In this document: piece after piece, positions 14,487 to 21,408 of the stretch | Numbering within the stretch: the stretch's first letter is position 1 | Layout: every line of letters begins with the position of its first letter | Virus record (IMG/VR): IMGVR_UViG_3300001851_000078 | Location: 1 to 31,666 of that record | Direction: 5' to 3' (one strand) | DNA: 31,666 nucleotides | Source: a virus | Notes under the pieces: model-generated | Seen by the model: the letters and a program-made list of their open reading frames with translations, nothing else | Database searches by the model: none | Told to the model about the DNA's origin: nothing | Position numbers and translations under genes: made by a program

Positions 14487-17189
14487 CTAATAGTATTGGC
14501 GGTCAACTGGAGCGTACTCTTCCTCCTCCTCGTCGAGCTTGGATTGGATAAAGCCACCCATTCGGAACCGCAATAGCGCCTGGGTCATCGAGTCGACCAA
14601 GTCGTCATGCTCTCCGTTCGGGAAAAGAGCGAACTCTTCGATTAGATCCTCAGCCCAATGCCGCGCCGGTATCCATATATATCCACTTGCGAACAGGTCA
14701 CTGATGGCGTTCACGCGGGACAGCTTGTCGCCAGTCCTCGATGTCGGCGTATAGTCGGACATCGGTATCCCCATTTTCCGCATGTCGTTCAACAGAGGCA
14801 GGCCAGCCGCCTTTGCTTCGATAATACAGGTGTCAGGCTGGAACTGCTTGTACTTCTCCAGCGCCTTAATTTTGAGGTCCGAATACTCCAACTTCCACTT
14901 CTGCGCATCCAGCACGATGACGTTGTAGATCGACTTGCCGTCCTCATTGGTGCTGGTGAACACGCCAACCGTCACGCAAGCTGAGTAGTCGGATCGGGTG
15001 TTCGCGGTATACGCTGTGTCCCACGACTGGATAACGTACTCGCACTTCGGCGGCGGAAGGTTATGGTCAATCTCCCCAAGTTCGATCGATCCGTCCTGCT
15101 TACGGATACTCCTCTGCCCCCATATTTTCCAGAACTCACGCTTGATGATGGCGCTCTCGTCGGACCTAGGGTCTTGCAGGTACTGGGCGTACCACTTCCA
15201 AGACGGGAGCGTGGCTTTCAGCTTCAGTAGTTCACTGACAGGCCATCTCTGCGGCCATAAAGAGTCGTAGGATGGCTGTCCATCTGCGTCAAGTACCTGC
15301 TTCCCGTTCTCATCCGTCTTCTCAAGTAATGCTGGCAGTTCGATAATTTCCCATTGATCGCCGTCTCGCTTGACCTTCATGTCATCCATCAACCTGCCGA
15401 CGAGATCGAATGGTGCCCAACGCTGCATCACGATGATGATCGACCCACCCGGTTCAATACGGCCACGGATAGAGGTGAACCAGTTGTATACCTTCTCGAA
15501 GTCCTCCTTCGATGGCATCTGGTTAGCAGCACCTTGGTTGACGATAGCCTGCTCGGATATGGGATCGTCCAGGATTAAAAGGTGCGCCCCGCGCCCGACC
15601 ACCGTGCCGCCAGCACCGACAGCGAAGTATCGACCACCCTTGTTTGTGTTCCAACGGCCCTTGGCTGACGAGTCCGCAGCAAGCGACACGCCAGGGAATA
15701 CCTTCTTGTAGTCCTCGGAGTCGACAAGGTTTCGGATCTTGCCGCCGAAGTCTTCAGCCAGAGACTTGACGTTCGACGCTTGGATGATGTGCTTTTCTGG
15801 GTGCTTGCCGATGTACCACGCTGGGAATAAATAACTTAGTCTTTCTGAGTTGTGCGTAACGATAAAGTTACGGCCACAAAGGAACAGCCCGTCGCTGGCC
15901 TCGACTTCAATGCAAACCGTATCCCCTCGACCATATGGTTCAACATAAAGCATCCTGAGGCCGAACTTCTTCGCGTCTCTACTCCGATCTCGCTTCCTCG
16001 GCAAAGAAGCTGCGTCTTGCATGAAGAAGGTGACTTGGTGGCAGTCCATATACCGAACTCCGTTAAGAACACCCTTCCGTGTGTTTATCGATGCCTTAAC
16101 TCCTAGGCTGTGGACTAGCGACGCAACCTGCTCTGCGATATTCCTATCAGTTGAATGGTACAGGCAGATTCCGCTCTTCATCACTTCGCCGTCTGTATCC
16201 ATCAATCCATTTAGCAAATCCATCCGCTGCCGAACTGACGAGAACAGGTACTCATCCGGTATATGCTTGTTCCTGATCTGCATGGTTTTGTGCAGCACAT
16301 TACGAAGACCTCGAAGAGTCCACCCCTTGCCGTCTCCGTGAGGAGTAGCATCAACCCCGCGCTCTCTAATCTTCTGGATGATGAACTCGGCATCTGGATA
16401 ACACTTAGTGATCGTATTGCCGCAACTGTTGCCATCGCCAATCCACACCCCAAAAACGTATGGGTCGATAGGCAGTTCTCGCTCTGGCAATTCTATTGGA
16501 CCCCAAGATGGAATCGCTGGCGGTCTCGATTCTCCATTAACACCGCTCTCTCTCGTATTTTGCCTGTCTGAAACCCAAGCAGATGTTCGGTTGGACCATT
16601 TTTTTGATTTTCGGTCAACGCGAACTGTCCAAACATGATTCTCGTCCGATAGGACGCTATATCCATCACTTGTAGTCGCTCGATACAGCGGTCTATCAAC
16701 GAACACTTGAGACTTGCCAATCACACGCGTCGGCTGACCGTCTACCCCGAAAACAAAATCGCCAACTTCAAGATCAACTATTCGCTTAAACCCAGATGGA
16801 GTCGGTATCGGCGTGTTTATTTCCAGAGCTTTGCCGAACCGAGGCGGAAGGCACACGATCGCGCGTACAGGCTCCCCGGCATCGATGCGATGAAATATCT
16901 TCTCCAGTTCATCGAAGTGCGGCCCTGGAATATTCCCCGGCCACATCTCGTTCACGAAGTCTTTGAAGAACAACCGGCACCGATCGCGAGTCTGCAGTTC
17001 CTTCAGCTTCGCCATCTTCTCAAACACGATCCGGCGCTTGTCGTCAGGCAAGCCCATGACCGCATCGTGCAGCGCCTGCGTGCCGATCTTCTGCTTAATG
17101 GCCCTCTGAATCTCCTCCATCGCGGCGAGTGATTGCCGCGCTCTCATGTCTGGATCTACGACAGCTTTCTTTTTCTTCAGTGGTGGCAC
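14487..17189 (-). CDS. terL: Terminase large subunit precursor with in-frame intein
   Basis: The 900-residue precursor contains a terminase of about 573 residues after removal of an intein (residues 121-447). The ATPase Walker A is LPPRFGK (114-120) continued by S448 after the intein. Walker B is HLLILDD (536-542). The RNase H-like nuclease has D724 (QSWDTAY), E791 (IIEAKA) and the HDDLVDS cluster (861-867). The enzyme pumps DNA into the prohead through the portal and cuts the concatemer. The start is GTG at 17189-17187, the first possible one after an in-frame TAA. A TATAAT box ends eight bases upstream. It is the first gene of the late operon; no small terminase gene precedes it. Confidence 0.95.
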   Translation of the reverse strand: MPPLKKKKAVVDPDMRARQSLAAMEEIQRAIKQKIGTQALHDAVMGLPDDKRRIVFEKMAKLKELQTRDRCRLFFKDFVNEMWPGNIPGPHFDELEKIFHRIDAGEPVRAIVCLPPRFGKALEINTPIPTPSGFKRIVDLEVGDFVFGVDGQPTRVIGKSQVFVDRPLYRATTSDGYSVLSDENHVWTVRVDRKSKKWSNRTSAWVSDRQNTRESGVNGESRPPAIPSWGPIELPERELPIDPYVFGVWIGDGNSCGNTITKCYPDAEFIIQKIRERGVDATPHGDGKGWTLRGLRNVLHKTMQIRNKHIPDEYLFSSVRQRMDLLNGLMDTDGEVMKSGICLYHSTDRNIAEQVASLVHSLGVKASINTRKGVLNGVRYMDCHQVTFFMQDAASLPRKRDRSRDAKKFGLRMLYVEPYGRGDTVCIEVEASDGLFLCGRNFIVTHNSERLSYLFPAWYIGKHPEKHIIQASNVKSLAEDFGGKIRNLVDSEDYKKVFPGVSLAADSSAKGRWNTNKGGRYFAVGAGGTVVGRGAHLLILDDPISEQAIVNQGAANQMPSKEDFEKVYNWFTSIRGRIEPGGSIIIVMQRWAPFDLVGRLMDDMKVKRDGDQWEIIELPALLEKTDENGKQVLDADGQPSYDSLWPQRWPVSELLKLKATLPSWKWYAQYLQDPRSDESAIIKREFWKIWGQRSIRKQDGSIELGEIDHNLPPPKCEYVIQSWDTAYTANTRSDYSACVTVGVFTSTNEDGKSIYNVIVLDAQKWKLEYSDLKIKALEKYKQFQPDTCIIEAKAAGLPLLNDMRKMGIPMSDYTPTSRTGDKLSRVNAISDLFASGYIWIPARHWAEDLIEEFALFPNGEHDDLVDSMTQALLRFRMGGFIQSKLDEEEEEYAPVDRQYY
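15849..16829 (-). mobile_element. Class 3-type intein with LAGLIDADG endonuclease in TerL
   Basis: A 327-residue intein interrupts the terminase P-loop between K120 and S448. It begins with Ala (ALEINTPIPTPSGF), not Cys or Ser, and ends VTHN before the +1 Ser. The class 3 signature is visible: Trp in block B (NHVWTV, W187, intein position 67) and Cys in block F (TVCIEVEASDGLFLCG, C426, intein position 306). Two LAGLIDADG motifs, YVFGVWIGDG (244-253) and LLNGLMDTDG (325-334), carry acidic residues at D252 and D333, so the homing endonuclease looks intact. Splicing should restore a standard GKS P-loop. Class 3 inteins use the block F cysteine as first nucleophile. Confidence 0.9.
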
Positions 17190-17197
17190 TCGTCTGC

Positions 17198-17236
17198 ATT
17201 ATACCTCTTGTGTTTATCAACGAGATTCACTACAAT
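17198..17236. promoter_or_regulatory. Divergent promoters between late and early operons
   Basis: Rightward: TTGTGT (17208-17213), 17-base spacer, TACAAT (17231-17236), then eight bases to the ATG at 17245. Leftward: a perfect TATAAT on the minus strand (17203-17198), eight bases before the terminase GTG; no convincing -35 is seen at 16-18 bases. The spacing to both starts would give leaderless or nearly leaderless mRNAs. Prediction is by eye. Confidence 0.5.
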
Positions 17237-17244
17237 AACTATAG

Positions 17245-17385
17245 ATGTGGCGCAAACAAAGCGTAGAGATTGACCCAGACAAGTGGGCGCAAGCAAAGGC
17301 GCTCGCAGCAATTGACAGAAAAACCATTCGCGATTGGCTTGATGCCCTGATCGCGGCAGCGATTGAAAAGCGAAAGGGAGCGTGA
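17245..17385 (+). CDS. Small putative ribbon-helix-helix DNA-binding protein
   Basis: A 46-residue protein beginning MWRKQSVEIDPDKWAQAKAL and continuing with DRKTIRDWLDALIAAAIEKR. The short N-terminal strand (QSVEID) followed by two helices fits a ribbon-helix-helix repressor or a related Arc/CopG-type fold. It is the first gene of the rightward early operon, so it could regulate the adjacent divergent promoters. There is no clear ribosome binding site; the ATG lies eight bases after a TACAAT box. The TGA overlaps the next ATG (TGATG). Confidence 0.55.
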   Translation: MWRKQSVEIDPDKWAQAKALAAIDRKTIRDWLDALIAAAIEKRKGA

Positions 17386-17648
17386 TGGGACAAGACCCTG
17401 AAGTGATCGTATGTCGCATTTGGCAGAAAGCCTTTGGCGGTCCTACTCAGTGGCTGCGGTGGGCCGACGAAAGCCCTGACAACCCGCGCCGCATGTCGAT
17501 GCAGCAAGCCTGCGTCGAGATGGCGAAGTACTGGAACTGCACCGTCGAAAACGCACGCGAGTCGCTTCTCAAGCACGGATACGCATCGTCGCCGCTGCGC
17601 GACTGGCGGGTGGTTGGGCGGGGGTTTGATGAGGGGGAGGTATGGTAG
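17385..17648 (+). CDS. Early protein of unknown function
   Basis: An 87-residue protein starting MGQDPEVIVCRIWQKAFGGP. It contains a helical central part (MSMQQACVEMAKYWNCTVEN, ARESLLKHGY) and an aromatic C-terminus ending FDEGEVW. No family recognised. A GTG one codon upstream is an alternative start. The ATG overlaps the previous stop by one base, and the end overlaps the nuclease gene by seven bases, so it belongs to the recombination operon. A recombination accessory is a possible role by context only. Confidence 0.6.
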   Translation: MGQDPEVIVCRIWQKAFGGPTQWLRWADESPDNPRRMSMQQACVEMAKYWNCTVENARESLLKHGYASSPLRDWRVVGRGFDEGEVW

Positions 17649-18583
17649 CAATCACCTCCAACCCATCCGACCGTAAAGGCTTCGTTGGCGGAAGTGACAT
17701 CGCCCACGTCCTTGCACTGACGCCATACGGATGCCCGCGCCTGCTCTGGTATCGAAAGTCTGGCGTACAGCCTGATCGCCCATTCCAGATGTCAGGCATT
17801 ATGGAGATCGGAGTGGCGCTCGAAGACTACGTGGCCGACAAGGTGCAGGCACTGAAAGGATGGCGACTCGTCAAACGTGCTGCTCGTTCCGACAACCATC
17901 ATGGCGTGCATATCGATCGCGAAATTCAGAAAGCACGCGATACGCCTGGGATTGCCGAGATTAAGGTTGTTGGCGATCAGACGTTTTTTAAGTGGATGCG
18001 CCAAGGCGTTGACGTTGGCTACGTGCTGCAACTCCAATGGGGCATGAAGCTGTGGCAGCGGGACTGGGGCGCTATCTGTGCTTGGAACCGTGATGCTGGC
18101 GGCGACCCATATATCTTCGAGTTTGAGTACGATTCCGACCTGATGGCGCGTGTCACTGGAGAAGTAGACCTGTTTTGGGCCATGGTTGACAGCGGGAGAG
18201 TACCGCAGGTTCTCGATCCGCGAGACAGCCGGTGCGATGGCTGCGAGTATGGTGCGCTATGCAGGGAGCAGGAGTGGGAGAACGTAGCTGATAGCGGACT
18301 GGTCCAGATCGATATACCTGCGCTTGATCGCTGGCGCAATCTTAAACAAATAGCCAAAGAGGCTGAAGAAAGTGCTGATCAATTACGATCGGAGATTGAA
18401 GCCGCTATTGGCAATAATGAAACGGTGTTGGTCGGGACAACGAAGTTGACATTCCGTCCGCAGGAGTCGTGGCGGATTGACACTGACAGGCTGAAGAAAG
18501 AGTATCCTGACCTCGCCAAAGAATTGCAGTATCGGTCGTTGTCCAGGCCGCTGCGTGTGTCACAAATAAAGGAGAAAAAATGA
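17642..18583 (+). CDS. YqaJ/Cas4-like Fe-S PD-(D/E)XK exonuclease
   Basis: A 313-residue nuclease of the YqaJ/RecB superfamily, expected to resect DNA ends for phage recombination. The opening GFVGGSDIAHVLALTPYG is the usual YqaJ start. Candidate catalytic residues are E61, D92 (VHIDREI) and E106-x-K108 (AEIKVV), with Q130 in VLQLQWGM. Four cysteines, C31 and the late group C198-x2-C201-x5-C207, match the spacing of the iron-sulfur clamp in Cas4, AddB and Dna2 nucleases. The C-terminal helix region (EEAEESADQLRSEIEAAI) is charged. It overlaps the upstream gene by seven bases and the RecT-like gene by ATGA. Confidence 0.85.
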   Translation: MVAITSNPSDRKGFVGGSDIAHVLALTPYGCPRLLWYRKSGVQPDRPFQMSGIMEIGVALEDYVADKVQALKGWRLVKRAARSDNHHGVHIDREIQKARDTPGIAEIKVVGDQTFFKWMRQGVDVGYVLQLQWGMKLWQRDWGAICAWNRDAGGDPYIFEFEYDSDLMARVTGEVDLFWAMVDSGRVPQVLDPRDSRCDGCEYGALCREQEWENVADSGLVQIDIPALDRWRNLKQIAKEAEESADQLRSEIEAAIGNNETVLVGTTKLTFRPQESWRIDTDRLKKEYPDLAKELQYRSLSRPLRVSQIKEKK

Positions 18584-19278
18584 GTCCTCAAACAGAAGTA
18601 CAAACGGTTGTCGAAGAGGCACCAAAGAAACCGGCTACCATGAACGCGACCATCGACATGATGGAATCGATCATTAGCGCCACCGCCCGCCAACAGTACG
18701 AGCAGGCCGTGGCTGACCGCTACATGGCGCAGACCTACGCCAAGGGCGCTGGCATGAGCGAGGAAGACGCCCGCACGATCATCGCACTTGGTCGCGACTA
18801 CGGGTGGGGGCCTGCCCATGCGCTGACGCGGTTGTTTATGCAAGGAGGTCGGCCTCGGCTTTTCGCGGAAGCTCGTGCCAATATGCTGGCGCAGGCTGGG
18901 TACAAGTGGTTTCCTGTCACCCATAACGAGACGGAATGCACCTATCAGTTCAAGTACAAGGGTGAGTGGATGCTCGACGTGAACGACAAACCGCTGCGAG
19001 TGTCATTCACTATGAAGAACGCCGAGAAGGCTGGCTACATCCAGAACTCGCGGGGGAAAGACGGCAAGACCGGCAACTACGACAAGATCCCAGAAAACAT
19101 GCTGTTTGCCCGCATGATCACTAACTTCCACAAGTGGCACGCCGCCGAGGTTGACGGCGCAACACTCGCCGACCCGAACGAACTCCTCGAAGCGGTTGTC
19201 GCCGAGACGGAAAAGAATATCGCCGCGAAATCGGTCGATAAAGTCGAAGAACTGAAAGAGAGACTGCAGAATGCTTGA
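18580..19278 (+). CDS. RecT-like single-strand annealing protein
   Basis: A 232-residue protein that most resembles RecT/Bet-type annealing proteins: an N-terminal helical part, DRYMAQTYAKGAGMSEEDAR and IIALGRDYGWGPAHALTRLF, then a lysine-rich beta region (TYQFKYKGEWMLDVNDKP). The segment YDKIPENMLFARMITNFHKW resembles the conserved Y-x-x-x-P-x-x-ML-x-ARA-like region near the end of the RecT core. The C-terminal tail is helical and charged. Next to an exonuclease and an SSB-like gene, the call is supported by context. It would pair single strands during recombination or concatemer formation. Confidence 0.75.
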   Translation: MSPQTEVQTVVEEAPKKPATMNATIDMMESIISATARQQYEQAVADRYMAQTYAKGAGMSEEDARTIIALGRDYGWGPAHALTRLFMQGGRPRLFAEARANMLAQAGYKWFPVTHNETECTYQFKYKGEWMLDVNDKPLRVSFTMKNAEKAGYIQNSRGKDGKTGNYDKIPENMLFARMITNFHKWHAAEVDGATLADPNELLEAVVAETEKNIAAKSVDKVEELKERLQNA

Positions 19279-19687
19279 AGCAGATAAGTACTACACCGGC
19301 AAGTTCGCCGGGTTCGACATCGTTGCCGTTGGAACAAAAGGCACGCAAGCCGCCCAGTTCATGCTGGATATTCCTGGCGAGGGTAAACAGTCAACGCTGG
19401 TGTTTTTGGGCAACACCAAAGGCAGCGACGGCATGACAAACAACGAGCGGCTGCGCGACCGATTGATTGAATTTGGCTGCGATCGTAAGCGGCTGTCTGG
19501 GCCTGGGTGGTCAGATCATATCAAGATGACGCTCGACGGTAAGGACATCCAAGCCAAGGCTGAGGCGTACAACAACAAGATCAACCTGAAAGGGATCTAC
19601 GTCCCTGGAGAGGGTTCTGGCCTGAAGCCAGTAACGGTTGATACTTCTCCGTTTGGCGAAGAGGACACTGACTCGGTCCCCTTCTAA
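19271..19687 (+). CDS. Candidate single-stranded DNA-binding protein
   Basis: A 138-residue protein starting MLEADKYYTGKFAGFDIVAV, with beta-rich sequence in the first two thirds. The C-terminus is acidic and ends GEEDTDSVPF, closely resembling the acidic D/E-rich tail ending in PF by which SSB proteins recruit partners. Together with the upstream exonuclease and annealing protein this suggests an SSB or recombination mediator. The OB-fold itself is not provable by eye. It overlaps the annealing gene by eight bases and is the last gene before a terminator. Confidence 0.6.
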   Translation: MLEADKYYTGKFAGFDIVAVGTKGTQAAQFMLDIPGEGKQSTLVFLGNTKGSDGMTNNERLRDRLIEFGCDRKRLSGPGWSDHIKMTLDGKDIQAKAEAYNNKINLKGIYVPGEGSGLKPVTVDTSPFGEEDTDSVPF

Positions 19688-19798
19688 CAATCTCTCAGAG
19701 CGTCTAACCCACGACACGGGAAATTTCAAAAGAAAGTGAGTTGGGATTTCGGAACAGAAAGGCTGGCTTCGTCCGGGGGGATGGGGTCGGCCAAAATA

Positions 19799-19820
19799 AA
19801 GCCGCTCGAAAGGGCGGCTT
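19799..19820 (+). terminator. Rho-independent terminator after the recombination operon
   Basis: AAGCCGCTC-GAAA-GGGCGGCTT forms a 9-bp stem (one G-T pair) closed by a GAAA tetraloop and followed by TTCT. It lies 112 bases after the SSB-like stop codon and before the next operon. The stem also has an A-rich 5' side, so it may work in both directions. Confidence 0.85.
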
Positions 19821-19825
19821 TTCTA

Positions 19826-19855
19826 TTGCAATCAGCTTTTCTGGTATGTTATGTT
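19826..19855 (+). promoter_or_regulatory. Candidate promoter for the small-gene operon
   Basis: TTGCAA (19826-19831), an 18-base spacer and TATGTT (19850-19855), seven bases before the ATG at 19863. The overlapping repeat TATGTTATGTTATATT also contains a second -10-like TATATT (19855-19860) and the 11-mer shared with the region upstream of the HNH gene, which could be an operator. Confidence 0.4.
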
Positions 19856-19862
19856 ATATTCA

Positions 19863-20021
19863 ATGGCGAAAACAAAACTCAAAACTGAACACATCACGCT
19901 CCTGGTCGACAAGGCCGTTCTGCGTGGTGTCTCGGCGCGGTGCAAACAACTTGGCGTCTCGCGGTCGCAGTACCTGCGAGAGCTTGTGCAGAAGGACTTG
20001 GAGGTGAAGAATGCTGGTTAA
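19863..20021 (+). CDS. Ribbon-helix-helix (CopG/Arc-like) small protein
   Basis: A 52-residue protein: basic N-terminus (MAKTKLKTEHITLLVDKAVL), then helix one (RGVSARCKQLG) and helix two (VSRSQYLRELVQKDLE). Strand, helix, SRSQ turn and helix is the typical ribbon-helix-helix pattern, as in CopG or Arc repressors. It is the first gene of its operon and may bind the repeated TATGTTATGTTA sequence just upstream. There is no clear ribosome binding site; the ATG lies seven bases after a TATGTT box. It overlaps the next gene by 11 bases. Confidence 0.75.
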   Translation: MAKTKLKTEHITLLVDKAVLRGVSARCKQLGVSRSQYLRELVQKDLEVKNAG

Positions 20022-20280
20022 GTTCACTTGCGATAAGGGCAAAGACCCTTGGTACGTCAATCCAGACCACGTCGTGTCTCTCATCCCCACGGTCGACGGG
20101 GCAACAATGATCGTCACTGACTACGAGAGCGATCACATCCACAGCCGGGTTGTTGTCATCGGTTCTCTAGACGAAGTTGCGGCCAAGCTAAATGGCGTGT
20201 CAAATAAAGCCTTCGACAAGGCATTGGCTATGGTGATCGAGTGGGAGCAGCGGAGAGGGGTGTCGGAATGCAAATCGTAA
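20011..20280 (+). CDS. Small accessory protein, unknown
   Basis: An 89-residue protein starting MLVKFTCDKGKDPWYVNPDH. The first half is beta-like (VVSLIPTVDGATMIVTDYES), followed by a helical C-terminal part (SLDEVAAKLNGVSNKAFDKA and IEWEQRRG). The layout recalls small bacterial and phage proteins with a 'YVNPDHVVSI' opening whose function is not known to me. GGAGG lies six bases before the ATG, inside the previous gene. Accessory early protein by context. Confidence 0.65.
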   Translation: MLVKFTCDKGKDPWYVNPDHVVSLIPTVDGATMIVTDYESDHIHSRVVVIGSLDEVAAKLNGVSNKAFDKALAMVIEWEQRRGVSECKS

Positions 20281-20447
20281 TGGCGGTAGCTGTACTCGCT
20301 GGCATCTTGGCGTTGACATTCTTCCTCTACGCCCCCATCCGCTGCCTTCGATTCGTCGCCCGCCACTGCCTCCTGCAAGCGCGTGGCCTTGAAGCTCGTG
20401 AGCGGGCTATCCAGGCGGAGAGGGCGGCGGTTTGGGAGGTGGTGTGA
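20268..20447 (+). CDS. Small membrane protein
   Basis: A 59-residue protein with one hydrophobic helix at residues 2-23 (VMAVAVLAGILALTFFLYAP) and a basic, cysteine-containing cytoplasmic-type tail with an alanine/arginine-rich helix (RERAIQAERAAVW). I choose the ATG at 20268, with GAGAGGGG upstream, over an in-frame start at 20241. It overlaps the previous gene by 13 bases and its TGA overlaps the next ATG. A holin is unlikely with one segment and early placement, but cannot be excluded. Confidence 0.55.
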   Translation: MQIVMAVAVLAGILALTFFLYAPIRCLRFVARHCLLQARGLEARERAIQAERAAVWEVV

Positions 20448-20824
20448 TGGCAAGCAAAGCAGACATGGAACACGATTTGCAGCTAACCATTGGACTGAAT
20501 GCGACGCTACGGCAAAGCATTACTCTGCTCAAGGCCGATAAAACAGCACTCACCGCCGAGCGCGACCAACTCCGCGCCGAGGTGGAGGATATACGACAGC
20601 AGCGTGATTACTGGCAGGAGGAGGCTGTCGAAATGCGTCGATACAAAGAAGCCTCGGAAGCCCTCGTCGCCGCGCTGCGCGAGGCGCTGGAGGACGCCGG
20701 AGATGTGGTCCATGCGTGCATTTGCGAAACCGAAGAGATACGCGGCAAGGTTTGCCACTCGTCGTGTATCGCAATCAACGCCGCCCTCGCCGCCGTCGAA
20801 GCCGCGCCGGAGGTGAAGCCGTGA
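20447..20824 (+). CDS. Coiled-coil accessory protein
   Basis: A 125-residue protein starting MASKADMEHDLQLTIGLNAT. Residues about 10-80 form a long charged helix (TALTAERDQLRAEVEDIRQQ, RDYWQEEAVEMRRYKEASEA) with heptad character. The C-terminal part contains four cysteines (ACICETEEIRGKVCHSSC) that might bind a metal. The ATG overlaps the TGA of the previous gene (TGATG), and GGAGG is placed upstream. Function unknown; many phages carry similar coiled-coil early proteins. Confidence 0.65.
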   Translation: MASKADMEHDLQLTIGLNATLRQSITLLKADKTALTAERDQLRAEVEDIRQQRDYWQEEAVEMRRYKEASEALVAALREALEDAGDVVHACICETEEIRGKVCHSSCIAINAALAAVEAAPEVKP

Positions 20825-20991
20825 AAACATGGCGCTGTTTTATTCCTGGCTGGCCGGAAGTAACCCACGAGATCAAGGCTGAGACGCGCGGACAAGCCTT
20901 GTATACGTATTGGCTGATGGGGCGCGAGGCTGGATACGATCTGAAGTTCACTGAGTTGCGAGCGCGGAATGTGTCGGAGGTGAAGTCGTGA
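20821..20991 (+). CDS. Small phage protein, unknown
   Basis: A 56-residue protein starting with GTG: MKTWRCFIPGWPEVTHEIKA. It continues TRGQALYTYWLMGREAGYD and ends NVSEVKS. The GTG overlaps the previous TGA (GTGA), with GGAGGTGAAG as ribosome binding site. The pattern 'W-x-C-F-x-P...A-x-T-R-G-x-A-x-Y' resembles small host-transfer proteins found in several phages and plasmids, but no function is known to me. Confidence 0.6.
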   Translation: MKTWRCFIPGWPEVTHEIKAETRGQALYTYWLMGREAGYDLKFTELRARNVSEVKS

Positions 20992-21203
20992 TCCAGTGGA
21001 TACTCTGCCGCCTACCGTGGCCTATCTGGTTCCACACGCCGGAGATCATCGAGACATACGATGCGATGACGCGCAAGCTGCGATGCACTTCCTGCAACGC
21101 ATACTTCGCCATGAGCGACCGGCATGAAGCCGTGCTGCCGTGGGATGAAGAATACGAGCGCATCATCTGCGACATGTATGGAATCAGGAGGACGAAAGTA
21201 TGA
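20988..21203 (+). CDS. Small protein with CxxC motif
   Basis: A 71-residue protein starting GTG: MIQWILCRLPWPIWFHTPEI. The N-terminal 15 residues are hydrophobic and aromatic. A CTSC motif at residues 33-36 (RKLRCTSCNAYFAMSDRHEA) could bind zinc with C7 or the nearby histidine, and PWDEEYERIICDMYGI follows. It might be a short zinc-ribbon protein. Its GTG overlaps the previous TGA (GTGA) after GGAGG. Function unknown. Confidence 0.6.
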   Translation: MIQWILCRLPWPIWFHTPEIIETYDAMTRKLRCTSCNAYFAMSDRHEAVLPWDEEYERIICDMYGIRRTKV

Positions 21204-21364
21204 GCCCCCGCATCCGCATGGCCCGCAAGCGGCTGGGGATTGCGCGGGAGCGCACGAATAGATGCTTCAAGCGCTGGAGGAAGAAGAGATTGGAGGCTTT
21301 ATGGGAGAAGTTAGTCAAGATGAGCGGGCAAGACGACCGGATGCAGTACAGGTGGCCTTCATGA
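21200..21364 (+). CDS. Small very basic protein
   Basis: A 54-residue frame starting MSPRIRMARKRLGIARERTN, with more than a third arginine or lysine through residue 41. It starts by ATGA overlap with the previous gene after AGGAGGACG. The basic sequence would suit nucleic-acid binding. A second frame (21301-21408) overlaps its 3' end by 64 bases, so one of the two may be spurious. Confidence 0.45.
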   Translation: MSPRIRMARKRLGIARERTNRCFKRWRKKRLEALWEKLVKMSGQDDRMQYRWPS

Positions 21365-21408
21365 AGACCCTCCGCGCCATCGAGCGCAGAAAGGACCGGA
21401 TATGTTAG
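21301..21408 (+). CDS. Very small ORF before the DUF3850 gene
   Basis: A 35-residue frame starting MGEVSQDERARRPDAVQVAF, with GGAGG six bases upstream of the ATG, and a stop overlapping the next gene start by seven bases. The good ribosome binding site and gene-to-gene overlap support it, but it overlaps the basic 54-residue frame by 64 bases. No homology recognised. Confidence 0.35.
   Translation: MGEVSQDERARRPDAVQVAFMKTLRAIERRKDRIC

Larger units (their letters stand above)
19688..19862 (+). other. Intergenic stretch between early operons
   Basis: About 175 bases without a gene. The right part holds a rho-independent terminator (19799-19820) and a promoter-like sequence. The left part (19688-19798) is purine-rich, contains the small palindrome GAAATTTC, and shows no recognisable gene. 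Confidence 0.7.

Noticed and set aside
13715-14551. A 278-codon plus-strand frame across portal and the next gene
   Set aside because: Spans the boundary of two genes on the other strand, with shadow-like Asp/Arg/Val composition.
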